Positions 44,584-54,808 are shown, counted from the first letter of the stretch. The stretch is 64,000 nt of DNA from UBA6522 sp965205045 (GCA_965205045.1 OZ242031.1:4588001-4652000), one strand, 5' to 3'. Numbers and translations are program-made. Notes: generated by a model from the letters alone, not told the origin.

Positions 44584-46121
44584 GACCAGCTGAAGTCGCG
44601 GCGCAGGCGGCCCAATTTGCTATAGAACGCGTCAGAGCGTTCGTTGTCGGCTGCGGTATTCGGATAAAGCAGGGAACATACGGGAATCACAATCAATGGC
44701 ACGAGCAGCGTAAGGAATGAGGGATCGCTCCATTCTCCCAGATAGGTAATCAATTCATACCACCACTGAGCAAAACCGCCGGCCGTTGCGTTTTCCACAC
44801 CGTCAAACAAGGTATTCAACAGCCACATAATCAGTCCGCCGGCAAAACCTGCCGCTATTCCCCAGAACGCCGCCCGTTCCGACGTACGACGCCAGTACAA
44901 GACAAAGGTCACCGCAATTGCCGGGGGCACAACCATAGCTAAACCAAGTAACAAGAGTTGCAATACCGAGCTGATGTATCCGAGGCTGGCAATGATTGTC
45001 GCAATCGAGCCATAGATAATGGTGACAATCTTGTAAGCCCGTAGCTGTTGATCGCTGCTAAAGTTCTTGACACCGGGTACCCAGTCGTTGACGAACATGG
45101 TTGAGCTCGCCAATAGTATCGGCGCGCCGGTAGAGATTATCGCGGCCAACACGGCTGCCAGGGCGATGCCGGCCAAAACGGGCCCACTGTCGATCGCCAA
45201 TTGCGAAATATTCCGGTAACTACTCAGCCCGCTCTCGGGGCCATAGGCCGCCATGGTCAAGATACCAATGAATCCTGCGACAAAGGACACGACTGCAGCA
45301 ATGATGCCGGCAAAGAAAAACGCCTTGATCAAATGGTCTTCTTTGGCCGCCGAATTTGCATAGTTTGCGTAAATTGAAACCGCCGGTGTGTGAATAGTTG
45401 CTGCAACAAACAGGGCGATGATAGTAACCAGACCGATGCCGGAAAAACTCCACCAGGCAAATTCATCTCTTCCAGCTTCCGCAAGTCTGATGGTCGATTG
45501 GGTGACGACGGCATCCCAGCCCCCCATATTCTGCATCGCCACCGTGCCGACAAGAAGAAGTCCGAACAAAATGACAGCACAATGAACGAAGTTTGCGGCT
45601 GCAACGCCTTTCAAGCCACCGGTTACCGTAAAGGAAATGATAAGTAATCCACCAATGGCAGTACTAACAACAAAAGGCAGACCTGTTACGCCAGAAATGA
45701 TCGAGCCAATCACGTAGGGCTCGAGAATGTTGATTATCAGATATTCGGCTTGCACACAGAGACTGATTAGCCACTGGCAGCGATAAGAACCAAATCGACG
45801 ATCGAATATCTGGCCGACAGTGACAACTTTCAGTCGTCGATAAGGGATTACGAAGAATAGACCTACCAGAAGCAGGGCCGTGAAGGCATTTACGCCGAAC
45901 CAGAAATGGCCTATGCCTTCGCTGACTACATCACCCGCTACTCCGTAGGTAGCGACTCCACCGATGCGTGTTCCGGCAACGCCCGTCATCAACGCGAACA
46001 AACCGAGCGTACCGCCGCCTATCGCCCAATCCGATCCACTGGCGTTGCTGCGATTCATGTAAATTCCGAACGCAACAAAAAAAACCAGGTATAGGATGAT
46101 GATAATCGTGGTGATGCTCAT
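44580..46121 (-). CDS. Sodium:solute symporter (SSS family), copy 1
   Basis: The 513-residue protein has about 13 membrane helices and the family stretch RRLKVVTVGQIFDRRFGSYR. It imports an organic solute with Na+. AAGGAG precedes ATG 46121. It is very similar over its whole length, including leader and 3' end, to the copy at 50326-51867, so the two arose by duplication. Confidence 0.92.
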   Translation of the reverse strand: MSITTIIIILYLVFFVAFGIYMNRSNASGSDWAIGGGTLGLFALMTGVAGTRIGGVATYGVAGDVVSEGIGHFWFGVNAFTALLLVGLFFVIPYRRLKVVTVGQIFDRRFGSYRCQWLISLCVQAEYLIINILEPYVIGSIISGVTGLPFVVSTAIGGLLIISFTVTGGLKGVAAANFVHCAVILFGLLLVGTVAMQNMGGWDAVVTQSTIRLAEAGRDEFAWWSFSGIGLVTIIALFVAATIHTPAVSIYANYANSAAKEDHLIKAFFFAGIIAAVVSFVAGFIGILTMAAYGPESGLSSYRNISQLAIDSGPVLAGIALAAVLAAIISTGAPILLASSTMFVNDWVPGVKNFSSDQQLRAYKIVTIIYGSIATIIASLGYISSVLQLLLLGLAMVVPPAIAVTFVLYWRRTSERAAFWGIAAGFAGGLIMWLLNTLFDGVENATAGGFAQWWYELITYLGEWSDPSFLTLLVPLIVIPVCSLLYPNTAADNERSDAFYSKLGRLRRDFSWS

Positions 46122-46149
46122 GCAGAGCTCCTTCTACTCTCCACTGCTC

Positions 46150-46413
46150 TCAACGCATCAACGCATAAACCGCATGGAAGATCGGGTGTGTGTCGGGTAA
46201 CTCGATGATGGGCCGGTCCGGAAAGATGCGAATCATCCCTCGCACGAAGCCTTGCCATTCAACGGTGCCGCAATAGCTGTCGCAGAGCGGAAAGCCAGCT
46301 CGCAGCAAGTACTCGCGCAGCTTCAGAGCGTGCGCGTCGGTGAGATCCCAGGCACCCATCTGCGTCGTTGTCGTCTCTTGACGTGTGCCCAATACGTCGG
46401 CGAGACGACGCAT
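46150..46413 (-). pseudogene. Truncated DUF4159 protein
   Basis: The frame contains REYLLRAGFPLCDSYCGTVE, MIRIFPDRPIIELPDTHPIF, matching DUF4159 (YLxxGGFLxxDDFxG, FPDRPIxELPxxHPIFH). It ends at HAVYALMR, before the conserved tail, and lacks the N-terminal part. It abuts a broken PQQ dehydrogenase. Confidence 0.7.
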
Positions 46414-46467
46414 CGCATCTGAGCGCTTGTGAACGCGCTGATCCGAATCTATCGGGTTGAAGGAGCA

Positions 46468-46812
46468 CTAGTGTTCCACGGCGGGCCCGGCTACTTCGGC
46501 TCCGGCCGCCGGGACCTCGTCCCCGGAGTACTTGTCACCGACTCCGGAGCCGTCGAGCCGCGCGCGCCAGACGCCTTTGAGTTCTCCGATGTTGTCCGGC
46601 GTGATGTCCGTAAGGGGGGAATAGCGCTGGTTGTAGACGTTGCCGCCATTGGTGATCCATCCGTCGGTGGGCAGCGCCTTGAGTTCATCGCCGCTGAACC
46701 CCGATCCGCTGCCGCCTTGCTGTCCAAAGGCAGCGGAAGCGAGCGTCGCGGTTATCAGAGCAACTGGGAGAACGGTGCTTCGTCTGGCAACGCGCATCGT
46801 GCCTGTCTTCAT
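46468..46812 (-). pseudogene. 5' fragment of a PQQ-dependent dehydrogenase
   Basis: From ATG 46812 (GGAG six bases upstream) the frame has a signal peptide ending AAFGQQ, then ALPTDGWITNGGNVYNQRYS and NIGELKGVWRARLDGSGVG. This is the first propeller blade of a quinoprotein alcohol dehydrogenase. After KYSGDEV the match is lost and the frame stops, about 80 percent short. Confidence 0.82.
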
Positions 46813-46922
46813 ATCTGACTCCGTGTCAGCCGCTATCAGCGTTCGAGCGAACTCACAACAAGATTTCGCGCCTGACGTTACCACGAACAGAACAGATGAG
46901 GTTCGCAAAACCGTAATTTCGT

Positions 46923-47588
46923 TCAGACTCTTCTCACAAGACCATCGCCTTTGAGCCGCCACAGCAGGACATCAAGGCGATCCTGGCCAAAAAACGGTTC
47001 TCCCCTGTAAGCGCACGTCGGCACGCCCCAGTGCCCCGCCGATTCAAGATCCGTCTGGTTCTTCTCGATTTCGGATTCCAGGCGATCGGCATCCGAAATC
47101 ACCAGTTTGTCCAGTCCCTCAAGACCCAGACCCGCCTTTTCACTCGCGAGCGCAAGATGTTCTCCTTCATGCCAGTTTACGGTTCCGCCCCAGATGAGAC
47201 GGGAAATCTCATCTGCAAATTCAATACCGTGGCCCAATTCAGCCGCTACTATTCCCAAGCGGGTCAGTCTGTAAATGTAGGGCTGTTCCTCACCAATTTG
47301 CCTTAACCCACTATCATCGATGTAGAAAACAAGCGGGTCGGGATTTGGCCAGACGAGCGGCAATTCCAGAAACTCGGCCACCCGAAACAGATCCTTCATG
47401 AAGTATGAGGCCCACAGGGGATGGAGCGTTTGGAAAAAATCAGGCATACGGATGGCAATGGGATACACGGGCCGGAGATTTACCTCGAGCTGATACTCAT
47501 GCTGCCACTGCCTCAGTCGCGGTACGGCGAGGTATGACCACGGGCTCCGGAACGACCAGAACACATCTATTTTCAGTGGCTCGCTCAC
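46923..47588 (-). CDS. DsbA-like 2-hydroxychromene-2-carboxylate isomerase family protein
   Basis: The 221-residue protein has the kappa-class start DVFWSFRSPWSYLAVPRLRQ (catalytic Ser in place of the thioredoxin CxxC) and the end HWGVPTCAYRGEPFFGQDRL. Family members isomerise aromatic ring-cleavage products with glutathione. GTG 47588 lies 43 bases after the CoA-transferase gene, so it probably belongs to the same catabolic unit. Confidence 0.87.
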   Translation of the reverse strand: MSEPLKIDVFWSFRSPWSYLAVPRLRQWQHEYQLEVNLRPVYPIAIRMPDFFQTLHPLWASYFMKDLFRVAEFLELPLVWPNPDPLVFYIDDSGLRQIGEEQPYIYRLTRLGIVAAELGHGIEFADEISRLIWGGTVNWHEGEHLALASEKAGLGLEGLDKLVISDADRLESEIEKNQTDLESAGHWGVPTCAYRGEPFFGQDRLDVLLWRLKGDGLVRRV

Positions 47589-47631
47589 TGGTCGCCAGTG
47601 GCTGTTTCAGCCTCCCTTCCGTGTGGCGGTT

Positions 47632-50127
47632 TCAGAGCGGCAGATAATGCCGCAATACCTTCCAATGGGTATGCACAACGCCCTTGTCGACCAACGCCAC
47701 GATTTCTTCTTCGCTGTAGCCTGCCTCGCGTAATATCGAAATCGAGTGTTCCCCGGGTGGGGGCGCCGGATGCGTAGGCGTCAGGGCCGAAAGTTCCGGC
47801 CGAATCCAGGTGGCCAATGGGCTCGTTGTCGGGTATCCGGAGGGGTGCGGCCCACGTAGCAGACGGAACGAATGGTCGGGAACGCTATCGCTGCCGTCGA
47901 CTGTGGTCTCGACCGTGTATCTCTCACGCAGCTCTGCCAGTGTCTGTACCGCGATAGCGGCTGCCCCCGGTAGCGCTGCGAGTTTGTCCCTGAGTTGGGC
48001 CAGCGTCAGGTCGCGTGCTTCATTGCCGATCGCTTCGGCAGATACCGATTCGGCACCGACCGCGCTCGCGAGTTTGCTGCCGTCGCCGGCGCGGCAACCA
48101 ACGAACGCCCAACCGTCAGCGAGTTGGTACAAGTGCTGTTCGCAGCCATCGCCGCGCGCCGCTTGTCCCGATGGAATCGCTTGCTCCGATTCGCTGTGGC
48201 GTGTCATGAACGGAAACTGCACGAGCTGCACGGCCATGGCGAGCGAGGTCCGCACGAAACTGCCGCCTCGGCCTCGTTCTCTGGCGAACAATGCCTGCGC
48301 AATGCCCACCGCCGCAGCGTAGCCGGTGATGTAATCGACGCAGGACGCCAGTGCATGCGGGACCGGTCTGTCCGGCTTGCCGAAACGCGTCATGATGCCG
48401 CTGGCAGCCTGCAATACGGGATCGAACGCCGGGTCGTCCTTGAACGGGCCACCCTCGCTGCCGCCCCAGGCGCTGATCTGGCAGGTGATGATGTCCGGAC
48501 AGACAGCGGTGAGCTGGCCGTGTGCAATGCCTAGTGAACGCGCCGACCTATCAAGGTAGTTATGCAGCACGACGTCGCTGTCCTTGACCAGCCGCGCCAT
48601 CACTTCACGGCCGGCTTCGGTTTTCAGGTCCAGCACCATAGCGCGCTTGCCCTTATTGACGTCGATGCCGAACGACATGGTCAAGCGCGGCCCGCACAGT
48701 GGTTCGGGCGGGTCGATGCGCACCACATCGGCGCCGTGCTCAGCAAGCATACGCCCGGCTACGGGTCCGGCAATAACGTTTGACAGATCCAGCACGCGCA
48801 CGCCTTCGAGCAATCCGCCCGACACCGAATCCCCGACAGAAGCGGGTGTCAGTGGCGACTGCTTCCAGTCCGCGCCAGACACATGCCGGCGTGACCGCAG
48901 GTTCGGAGACCGAGTTGCCGCACCCTCGATCGAGACGAAGCGCCCCGGCATGCGCACTGCTCCGAGATGCGGATCCTCCATATCGGCAAGCACGCCTGCT
49001 TCCAGCAGCTTTTCGTCGGCCAGCCATTCCGAATCGGTTTGCACCACGGTGACGGGCACATTCGCGTCGCGCAGCAGTTGTTCCCACACCTTGCCGGGCC
49101 GCGTCTCGATGCGTTCGGCAATCATGGTCCGCAGGCGCTGGCGGTTGTGCGGCGAGAGCTTGGCGACATGGTTCAGGTTGTTGCCGTCACTATTCTCGCT
49201 GTAGGGATTGCCGACGACCATGCCCTCGGCGATAGCACGGTCAAGAACACCGACTGTCTCGAGTAACGTGCGGGTTTGGTAGACGTGGTCCGGCGTAGCG
49301 ACATACAGAATGCGTCCATCAGAGCATCCGTAGAAGGCATTACCCGGAGCACCGCGGCTTTTCAGGAAGTCGACGATGCGACCAATATGCTCCTCGGTCA
49401 TATGTTCGCGCAGCTCGCGCAGGATCGGAAACACCGTATGCAGCATGGTGTTGTCGATCATTGGGGTATTGTAGCGCTCAGGCCATCCGTAGATTTTTGC
49501 AATCAGCACTCCCACCGACGATAACACTGCATCTGCCAACGGCACCACAGCGCGTTGCCCCTGCCCGCTACGCTCCCTTTGATAGAGCCCCATCGACGCT
49601 GTTACTGCGCCAAGCACTCCGCCATAAGCCGAAGCCATCGGAATCGCGGTGTAGACCGGAGCACCGCCGATCAGTGATCCAAGCGGACTGATGTCGGTAT
49701 AGACGCCGACCGCGGCATCGACGATGCCTTCCCATGCCGGCAGATCGAAATTTTCGTCACCTTCGGCAAATCCCGGCAACGACACGTAGACAATGCGCTC
49801 GTTGTTGCCCAGGCTGGCGTAGTCGAGCTGCAACCCCGCCGCGGCGCCGGCGCGCATGTTCTCGAACACGACATCGCTGCTGGCGACCAGCTCGCGAACC
49901 TTCTTCCTTTCGGCGCTGTCTTTGAGATCGATTTCGAGCAACCGCTTGCCGCGATCGAGCAGCGGGTCGCACGGGTGGACGTCGCGCCCGGGGCGGACAA
50001 ACTCGACGACGTCCGCACCCTGCTCGGCGAGCAACATCGACGCGACGCGTCCCGCCCAGCCAGTCCCGATGTTGACGACGCGGACACCTGAAAGCGGTAG
50101 TGACGCTGGTTTGGTATTACTGGCCAT
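47632..50127 (-). CDS. CaiB/BaiF CoA-transferase, two fused domains
   Basis: The 831-residue protein contains two type III CoA-transferase domains: residues about 8-400 (LSGVRVVNIGTGWAGRVASM) and about 435-800 (LLEGVRVLDLSNVIAGPVAG). The usual catalytic Asp region is clearer in the second (FDPVLQAASGIM). It transfers CoA to a carboxylic acid. The fused form is about twice the family length. It follows the second symporter, suggesting it activates the imported solute. Confidence 0.92.
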   Translation of the reverse strand: MASNTKPASLPLSGVRVVNIGTGWAGRVASMLLAEQGADVVEFVRPGRDVHPCDPLLDRGKRLLEIDLKDSAERKKVRELVASSDVVFENMRAGAAAGLQLDYASLGNNERIVYVSLPGFAEGDENFDLPAWEGIVDAAVGVYTDISPLGSLIGGAPVYTAIPMASAYGGVLGAVTASMGLYQRERSGQGQRAVVPLADAVLSSVGVLIAKIYGWPERYNTPMIDNTMLHTVFPILRELREHMTEEHIGRIVDFLKSRGAPGNAFYGCSDGRILYVATPDHVYQTRTLLETVGVLDRAIAEGMVVGNPYSENSDGNNLNHVAKLSPHNRQRLRTMIAERIETRPGKVWEQLLRDANVPVTVVQTDSEWLADEKLLEAGVLADMEDPHLGAVRMPGRFVSIEGAATRSPNLRSRRHVSGADWKQSPLTPASVGDSVSGGLLEGVRVLDLSNVIAGPVAGRMLAEHGADVVRIDPPEPLCGPRLTMSFGIDVNKGKRAMVLDLKTEAGREVMARLVKDSDVVLHNYLDRSARSLGIAHGQLTAVCPDIITCQISAWGGSEGGPFKDDPAFDPVLQAASGIMTRFGKPDRPVPHALASCVDYITGYAAAVGIAQALFARERGRGGSFVRTSLAMAVQLVQFPFMTRHSESEQAIPSGQAARGDGCEQHLYQLADGWAFVGCRAGDGSKLASAVGAESVSAEAIGNEARDLTLAQLRDKLAALPGAAAIAVQTLAELRERYTVETTVDGSDSVPDHSFRLLRGPHPSGYPTTSPLATWIRPELSALTPTHPAPPPGEHSISILREAGYSEEEIVALVDKGVVHTHWKVLRHYLPL

Positions 50128-50325
50128 TTGATTCCGGGTTCCGTTCGACGTCAGCGGTGAAACGAGAATATGCGCTCGGCATTGTCACGTACAGAACAGA
50201 CGAAGTCACCAAAACCGCAATCAAGCGCAGTTAGAGTTTTCGCCCGCCGAATTACAAACGACACCGTTGAGGGTGCCGGGTTACACAGCCGGGCACGCCA
50301 CAATCAAAGCAGTGACCGCGCCTGC

Positions 50326-51867
50326 CTAAGACCAGCTAAAGTCGCGGCGCAGGCGGCCCAATGTGCTATAGAACGCGTCATGGTGTTCGTTGTCAGCAGC
50401 CGTATTCGGATATAGCAGGGTAACAACGGGGATAACGATCATGGGCAGCAGCAGCGTAAGGAACGAGGGATCGCGCCATTCTCCCAGATAGGTAATCAGT
50501 TCATACCACCACTGAGCGAACCCGCCGGCCGTCGCGTTTTCCACACCGTCAAACAAGGAATTGAACAGCCACATGATCAGTCCGCCGGCTAAACCTGCCG
50601 CCATGCCCCAGTACGCCGACTGTTCCGACGTGCGACGCCAGTAGATGACAAAGGTTACCGCAACTGCCGGGGGCACGATCAGAGCGAAAGCAAGTAACAA
50701 GAGTTGCAGTACCGAACCGATATATCCGAGGCTGGCAATGATTGCCCCAACCGAGCCATAGATGACGGTGACAATCTTGTAAGCCCGTAGCTGTTGATCG
50801 CTATTGAGGTTTTTGGCTCCGGGCAGCCAGTCATTAACGAACATGGTTGCGCTCGCCAATAGTATGGGAACACCGGAAGATATTACCGCGGCCAACAAGG
50901 CTGCCAGGGCGATGCCACCCAGAACAGGCCCAGTGTCGATCGCCAATTGGGCGATATTGAGGTAACCGCTCAGCCCGCTCTCGGCACCGTAATTCGCCAT
51001 GGTCAATACACCGATAAATCCTGCGACCAACGGCATGAGTGCGGCAATGATGCCGGCAAAAAAATACGCTTTAACCAAATAGTCTTCTCTCGCCGCCGAA
51101 TTGGCAAAGTTCGCGTGAATCGAAACCGCCGGCGTGTGAATGGTTGCCGCGATAAACAGGGCGATGATAGAAGCCAGGCCGATGCCGGTAAAACTCCACC
51201 AGGCAGCTTCATCTTGTCCAGCTTCCGCAAGCCTGGCGGTCGACTGGGTGACGACGGCATCCCAGCCACCCATATTCTGCGTCGCCACTATGCCGACAAG
51301 AAAAAGTCCGAAAATAATGACGGAACAATGAACAACGTTTGCGACTGCCGTGCCTTTCAAGCCACCGGATACCGTAAAGGTAACGATAAGCAAGCCGCCG
51401 ATGGCAACACTTGCGACAAAAGGTAACCCTGTAGCGCCGGAAATTATCGTGCCGATCACATAGGGCTCGATGATGTTAACTATGAAATAGGTGGCTTGCA
51501 CACAGAGACTGGTCAGCCACTGGCAGCGATAAGAACCGAATCGACGATCGAATACCTGGCCGATAGTGACGACTTTCAAGCGACGATAAGGGATTACGAA
51601 GAACAGACCTAACAGAAACAGGGCCGCGAAGGAATTTACGCTGTACCAGAGATGGCCTATGCCTTCGGTGATTACCTCACCTGCGACTCCATAGGTGCCG
51701 ACTCCACCGATGCGCGTACCGGCAACGCCCGCCGCCAACATGAAGACACCGATCGAACCTCCGCCAATCGCCCAATCCGATCCACTGGTATTGCCGCGAT
51801 TCATGTAAATGCCGAACGCGGCAAAAAAACCCATGTATAGGACGATGACGACCGCGGTGATGCTCAT
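50326..51867 (-). CDS. Sodium:solute symporter (SSS family), copy 2
   Basis: The 513-residue protein has the same length and nearly the same sequence as the copy at 44580-46121 (RRLKVVTIGQVFDRRFGSYR). The leader before ATG 51867 is also conserved between copies, and the stop of a truncated epoxide hydrolase lies within that leader. It precedes the double CoA-transferase by 198 bases. Confidence 0.92.
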   Translation of the reverse strand: MSITAVVIVLYMGFFAAFGIYMNRGNTSGSDWAIGGGSIGVFMLAAGVAGTRIGGVGTYGVAGEVITEGIGHLWYSVNSFAALFLLGLFFVIPYRRLKVVTIGQVFDRRFGSYRCQWLTSLCVQATYFIVNIIEPYVIGTIISGATGLPFVASVAIGGLLIVTFTVSGGLKGTAVANVVHCSVIIFGLFLVGIVATQNMGGWDAVVTQSTARLAEAGQDEAAWWSFTGIGLASIIALFIAATIHTPAVSIHANFANSAAREDYLVKAYFFAGIIAALMPLVAGFIGVLTMANYGAESGLSGYLNIAQLAIDTGPVLGGIALAALLAAVISSGVPILLASATMFVNDWLPGAKNLNSDQQLRAYKIVTVIYGSVGAIIASLGYIGSVLQLLLLAFALIVPPAVAVTFVIYWRRTSEQSAYWGMAAGLAGGLIMWLFNSLFDGVENATAGGFAQWWYELITYLGEWRDPSFLTLLLPMIVIPVVTLLYPNTAADNEHHDAFYSTLGRLRRDFSWS

Positions 51868-52139
51868 GCAAAGCTCTTGCTACAGTTTTGCCAATAGTCC
51901 AACAGGCTCAGCAGATACGGTTTGTCGGTTCCGTACTCCCAGCTAACGTTATTCAATTGATCCGGAATACGACTCAGCGACAAGCGAAGATTCAGATCAT
52001 CGATTGCCTGATCCGACACGGCAATGGAGAATTCTCGAATGACCGCATCTGACAACGCGCCCTCGCCCGTTGGCTGCGCGAAGGCAGTGCCAAAAGAAAC
52101 AAACAAAGTGAAAAATAGAGATAACAGTCGAGCAGACAT
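51864..52139 (-). pseudogene. N-terminal fragment of an exported epoxide hydrolase
   Basis: From ATG 52139 (AAGGA upstream) the 91-codon frame has a signal peptide ending AFAQ and the epoxide hydrolase N-terminal domain pattern IDDLNLRLSLSRIPDQLNNV, WEYGTDKPYLLSLLDYWQ. The last residues (NCSKSFA) are read from the conserved leader of the symporter, so a deletion has fused the two. The alpha/beta hydrolase domain is missing. Confidence 0.75.
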
Positions 52140-52842
52140 CGGCAAATCCTTCGTCAGAATTCTTCTTTCCAGGCCCTGTCTTGATGAATCAGCTCGACGG
52201 CATCCGCAGTACCTGCTTGGCCAGGATGTTGCGCTGGATCTCGTTGCTGCCGGCGTAAATCGGGGTCCGACGCGCGTTGTAATAATGACTGAGGACGTCA
52301 ATGGACGACGTACCGAAATCGATCGCGCCGGTACGTCCACCGGCATCGCCGGCGGCCTCGAGCATGAATTCACTCAAGCGGCATTCCGTTTCGCCGGCCC
52401 AGATTTTGAGTACCGACACATCCGCGCCAAGCGTCTCACCGCGCCGAAGGGTGTCGGCGAATTCATTGTACAGCGATTCGAGATCGGCGACGTCGATCTC
52501 GAGCCGGGTCAGGCGATCGAGAAATGCGGGGTCATCCAGCGATCCGCTCGCCTCCGCCAGTTCTCGCAAGCGGCTGAGCCCGCGCTGGCATGGGCCCGGA
52601 CTGCCGACGAAGAGGCGCTCGAATCCGAGCAGCGTCTTGGCAACGGTCCAGCCGTCGTTGAGCTTTCCGACGAGGCTCTCCACCGGAACGCGCACGTCGT
52701 CGAAGAAAACTTCGCAGAATTCTTCTTCACCGGCGATGTTGCGAATCGGGCGGATGGTGATCCCGCCGACAGCGAGATCGATGAGCAGGAAACTGATCCC
52801 GGCCGTAAGCGGGCAAACTGGACCGTTCTGGACTTTCGCGGC

Positions 52843-54405
52843 CTAGTGAAGTGGGGGATCGCGGGCGCGGTCCAGGTCGGACCGTAGCGGATTGTCGGCG
52901 AAAAGCGTCTTCCACACCCTTGGGGTCAGTTCGACGGCGCGCTTGGCCGGATGCCGGTCGATCCGCTGCAACACGTCGACCAGGTAGATGTAGGGGTTCA
53001 CGCCCTGCAGCTGGCAGGTCGCGAGCAAGCTCTGGATCGCCCCGACGCGGCGCGCGCCCAGTTCCGTCCAGGCGAACAGCCAGTTGCGCCGGCCCATCGG
53101 GATCGGGCGCAGGCCCCGCTCAAGGTGGTTCGTGTCGATGGCGACCCCGGGGTCCTCCAGAAACACCCGCAGCCCGGCCTCGCGTTCCGCCGCGTAGGCC
53201 AGCGCCTGACCGAACGGGTGGCTCGGCAGCAGGTCCACCCGCTGGCGTTGTTGTTTGCACCAGTCGAAAAACGCGTCCACCGCCGCGGCGCTGCGCTCGC
53301 GCCGCCAGGCCAGCTTCGCCGGGCCGTCGAGCTTCTTCTTGCGTATCTTCTTCTCGTGCCGGTACAGCGCGCCGATGAGCGACAACGCCGCGGCCACGCC
53401 CTCGGGATCGCTCTGCTTGGCATCCACGAAATTACGCCGGCAATGACTCCAGCACTGCGCATGCGCGAGGCCGCGGCGCTTCGCGAACGCCTCGTACGCA
53501 CCGTACCCGTCGCTCAACAGTGTGCCCGAGAAATCCCCGAGGAACCTCTCCACGTGCTTGTGCGCGCGGCTCGGCGCGTAGTGAAACACCAACTCGTCGT
53601 CCTGCCCGTACACCGGCCAGAAGTACGCCGCGCGCATCTTGCCCGGCCCGCTGCGCCCGGCCTTGATCGAGGTCTCGTCCATGGCCACGACCGCGCCGCT
53701 CAAAATGTGCGCGGATTGCGCCGAGACCAGCGGCCCCAACAGGTCGATGGCCCGTCCGGCCCAGTTCGTCAGACTGCGCCGGCTCACCGCGATCCCGCTG
53801 TCGGCCAGGCGCCGGTGCTGGCGGTACAGCGGCAGGTGATATCGAAACTTGTCCACCAGCAGCCCGGCCAGGAAGCTCACGTCCACCGCCGCGCGCCCCA
53901 GCACGTTCGGCGGCGCCGCCGGCGTCAACACCTGCCCGGTGTCCCGGCGCTTGACGACCTGGCGCACGTACCTCAGCACCTTGTAGCTGCCCGGCTCCTG
54001 GGCCAGCCGGTGCGTGACCTTCTCCCCCACGAACTCCCGCTCGGACTCCGGAATCGCCTCGATGGCGGGGTCCGTCACATGGATCGTCTCCACCGGCACC
54101 GTCTCGTCGAACCGCAACCCGTGCTCGTTGACCGCCCCGTCGCGGCGCTTCTTCCGGCGCCGGTAGCGGATCTCTTGCGTGGGCGCCTCCCCGGCCGGTG
54201 TCGCCTCGATGCCCAGCGCCGCGAACAGGCTCGCCTGCTCCGCCTCGTCGAACTCGAGCCGCTTCTCGGACTTCGGCCCGAACAACTGGCGCTGGAACCA
54301 CTCCAGTTGACGCTTGACCGAGGCCAGTTGGCCGGTGAGGTCGGCGACGGTCGCGTTCAATCGCGCGTTCTCTTGTTGAAGAACCTCGATCCGGGCGTGG
54401 GACAA
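52843..54405 (-). CDS. tnpC: IS66-family transposase
   Basis: The 520-residue protein has the N-terminal leucine-zipper helix (IEVLQQENARLNATVADLTG), a helix-rich middle, and the DDE-type catalytic positions in VAMDETSIK, LLSDGYGAYE and NHLERGLRP. Cys/His residues near HAQCWSHCRRNF are usual for the family. The frame is complete. Confidence 0.95.
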   Translation of the reverse strand: MSHARIEVLQQENARLNATVADLTGQLASVKRQLEWFQRQLFGPKSEKRLEFDEAEQASLFAALGIEATPAGEAPTQEIRYRRRKKRRDGAVNEHGLRFDETVPVETIHVTDPAIEAIPESEREFVGEKVTHRLAQEPGSYKVLRYVRQVVKRRDTGQVLTPAAPPNVLGRAAVDVSFLAGLLVDKFRYHLPLYRQHRRLADSGIAVSRRSLTNWAGRAIDLLGPLVSAQSAHILSGAVVAMDETSIKAGRSGPGKMRAAYFWPVYGQDDELVFHYAPSRAHKHVERFLGDFSGTLLSDGYGAYEAFAKRRGLAHAQCWSHCRRNFVDAKQSDPEGVAAALSLIGALYRHEKKIRKKKLDGPAKLAWRRERSAAAVDAFFDWCKQQRQRVDLLPSHPFGQALAYAAEREAGLRVFLEDPGVAIDTNHLERGLRPIPMGRRNWLFAWTELGARRVGAIQSLLATCQLQGVNPYIYLVDVLQRIDRHPAKRAVELTPRVWKTLFADNPLRSDLDRARDPPLH

Positions 54406-54457
54406 GGGGTTCGCACTCGCCGCCGTTGAAGCGCCGATTATACCCGCTCCACGCCCG

Positions 54458-54808
54458 TCACGCCGCCATCCGGTAACGCTTGCGCTGGCGCCGGACCACG
54501 ATGTCCGTCCCCTCCAGCAGCGCCAGCAGCGCGGTGCGAGTCAACGCCAGGGACCCGCCGCCCCGTGCGCCCAACGCCGCGAACCGCCCTTGCTCCAGGC
54601 GCTTGGCCCAGATCCAGTACCCGCCGGCATCGAACGCCAGCACCTTCAGCATCGTGCGCCGGCGGTTCACGAACACGTACCACTGCCCGTTCGTGGGATC
54701 GCGTCCCAGCTCGTGGCGCACCAGCGCCGAGAGCCCGTCGAAGGAACGGCGCATGTCGCACGGCGGCGTGTACAGCCAGATGCGGCAATCCCCGCCGAGG
54801 TTCAACAC
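54458..54808 (-). CDS. tnpB: IS66 accessory protein TnpB
   Basis: The 116-residue product has the TnpB/IS66 Orf2 pattern RIWLYTPPCDMRRSFDGLSA, WYVFVNRRRTMLKVLAFDAG and YWIWAKRLEQGRF. I chose the GTG at 54808, which overlaps the tnpA stop; the frame is open much further upstream but that part is low-complexity. Required for transposition together with TnpA and TnpC in related elements. Confidence 0.9.
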   Translation of the reverse strand: MLNLGGDCRIWLYTPPCDMRRSFDGLSALVRHELGRDPTNGQWYVFVNRRRTMLKVLAFDAGGYWIWAKRLEQGRFAALGARGGGSLALTRTALLALLEGTDIVVRRQRKRYRMAA

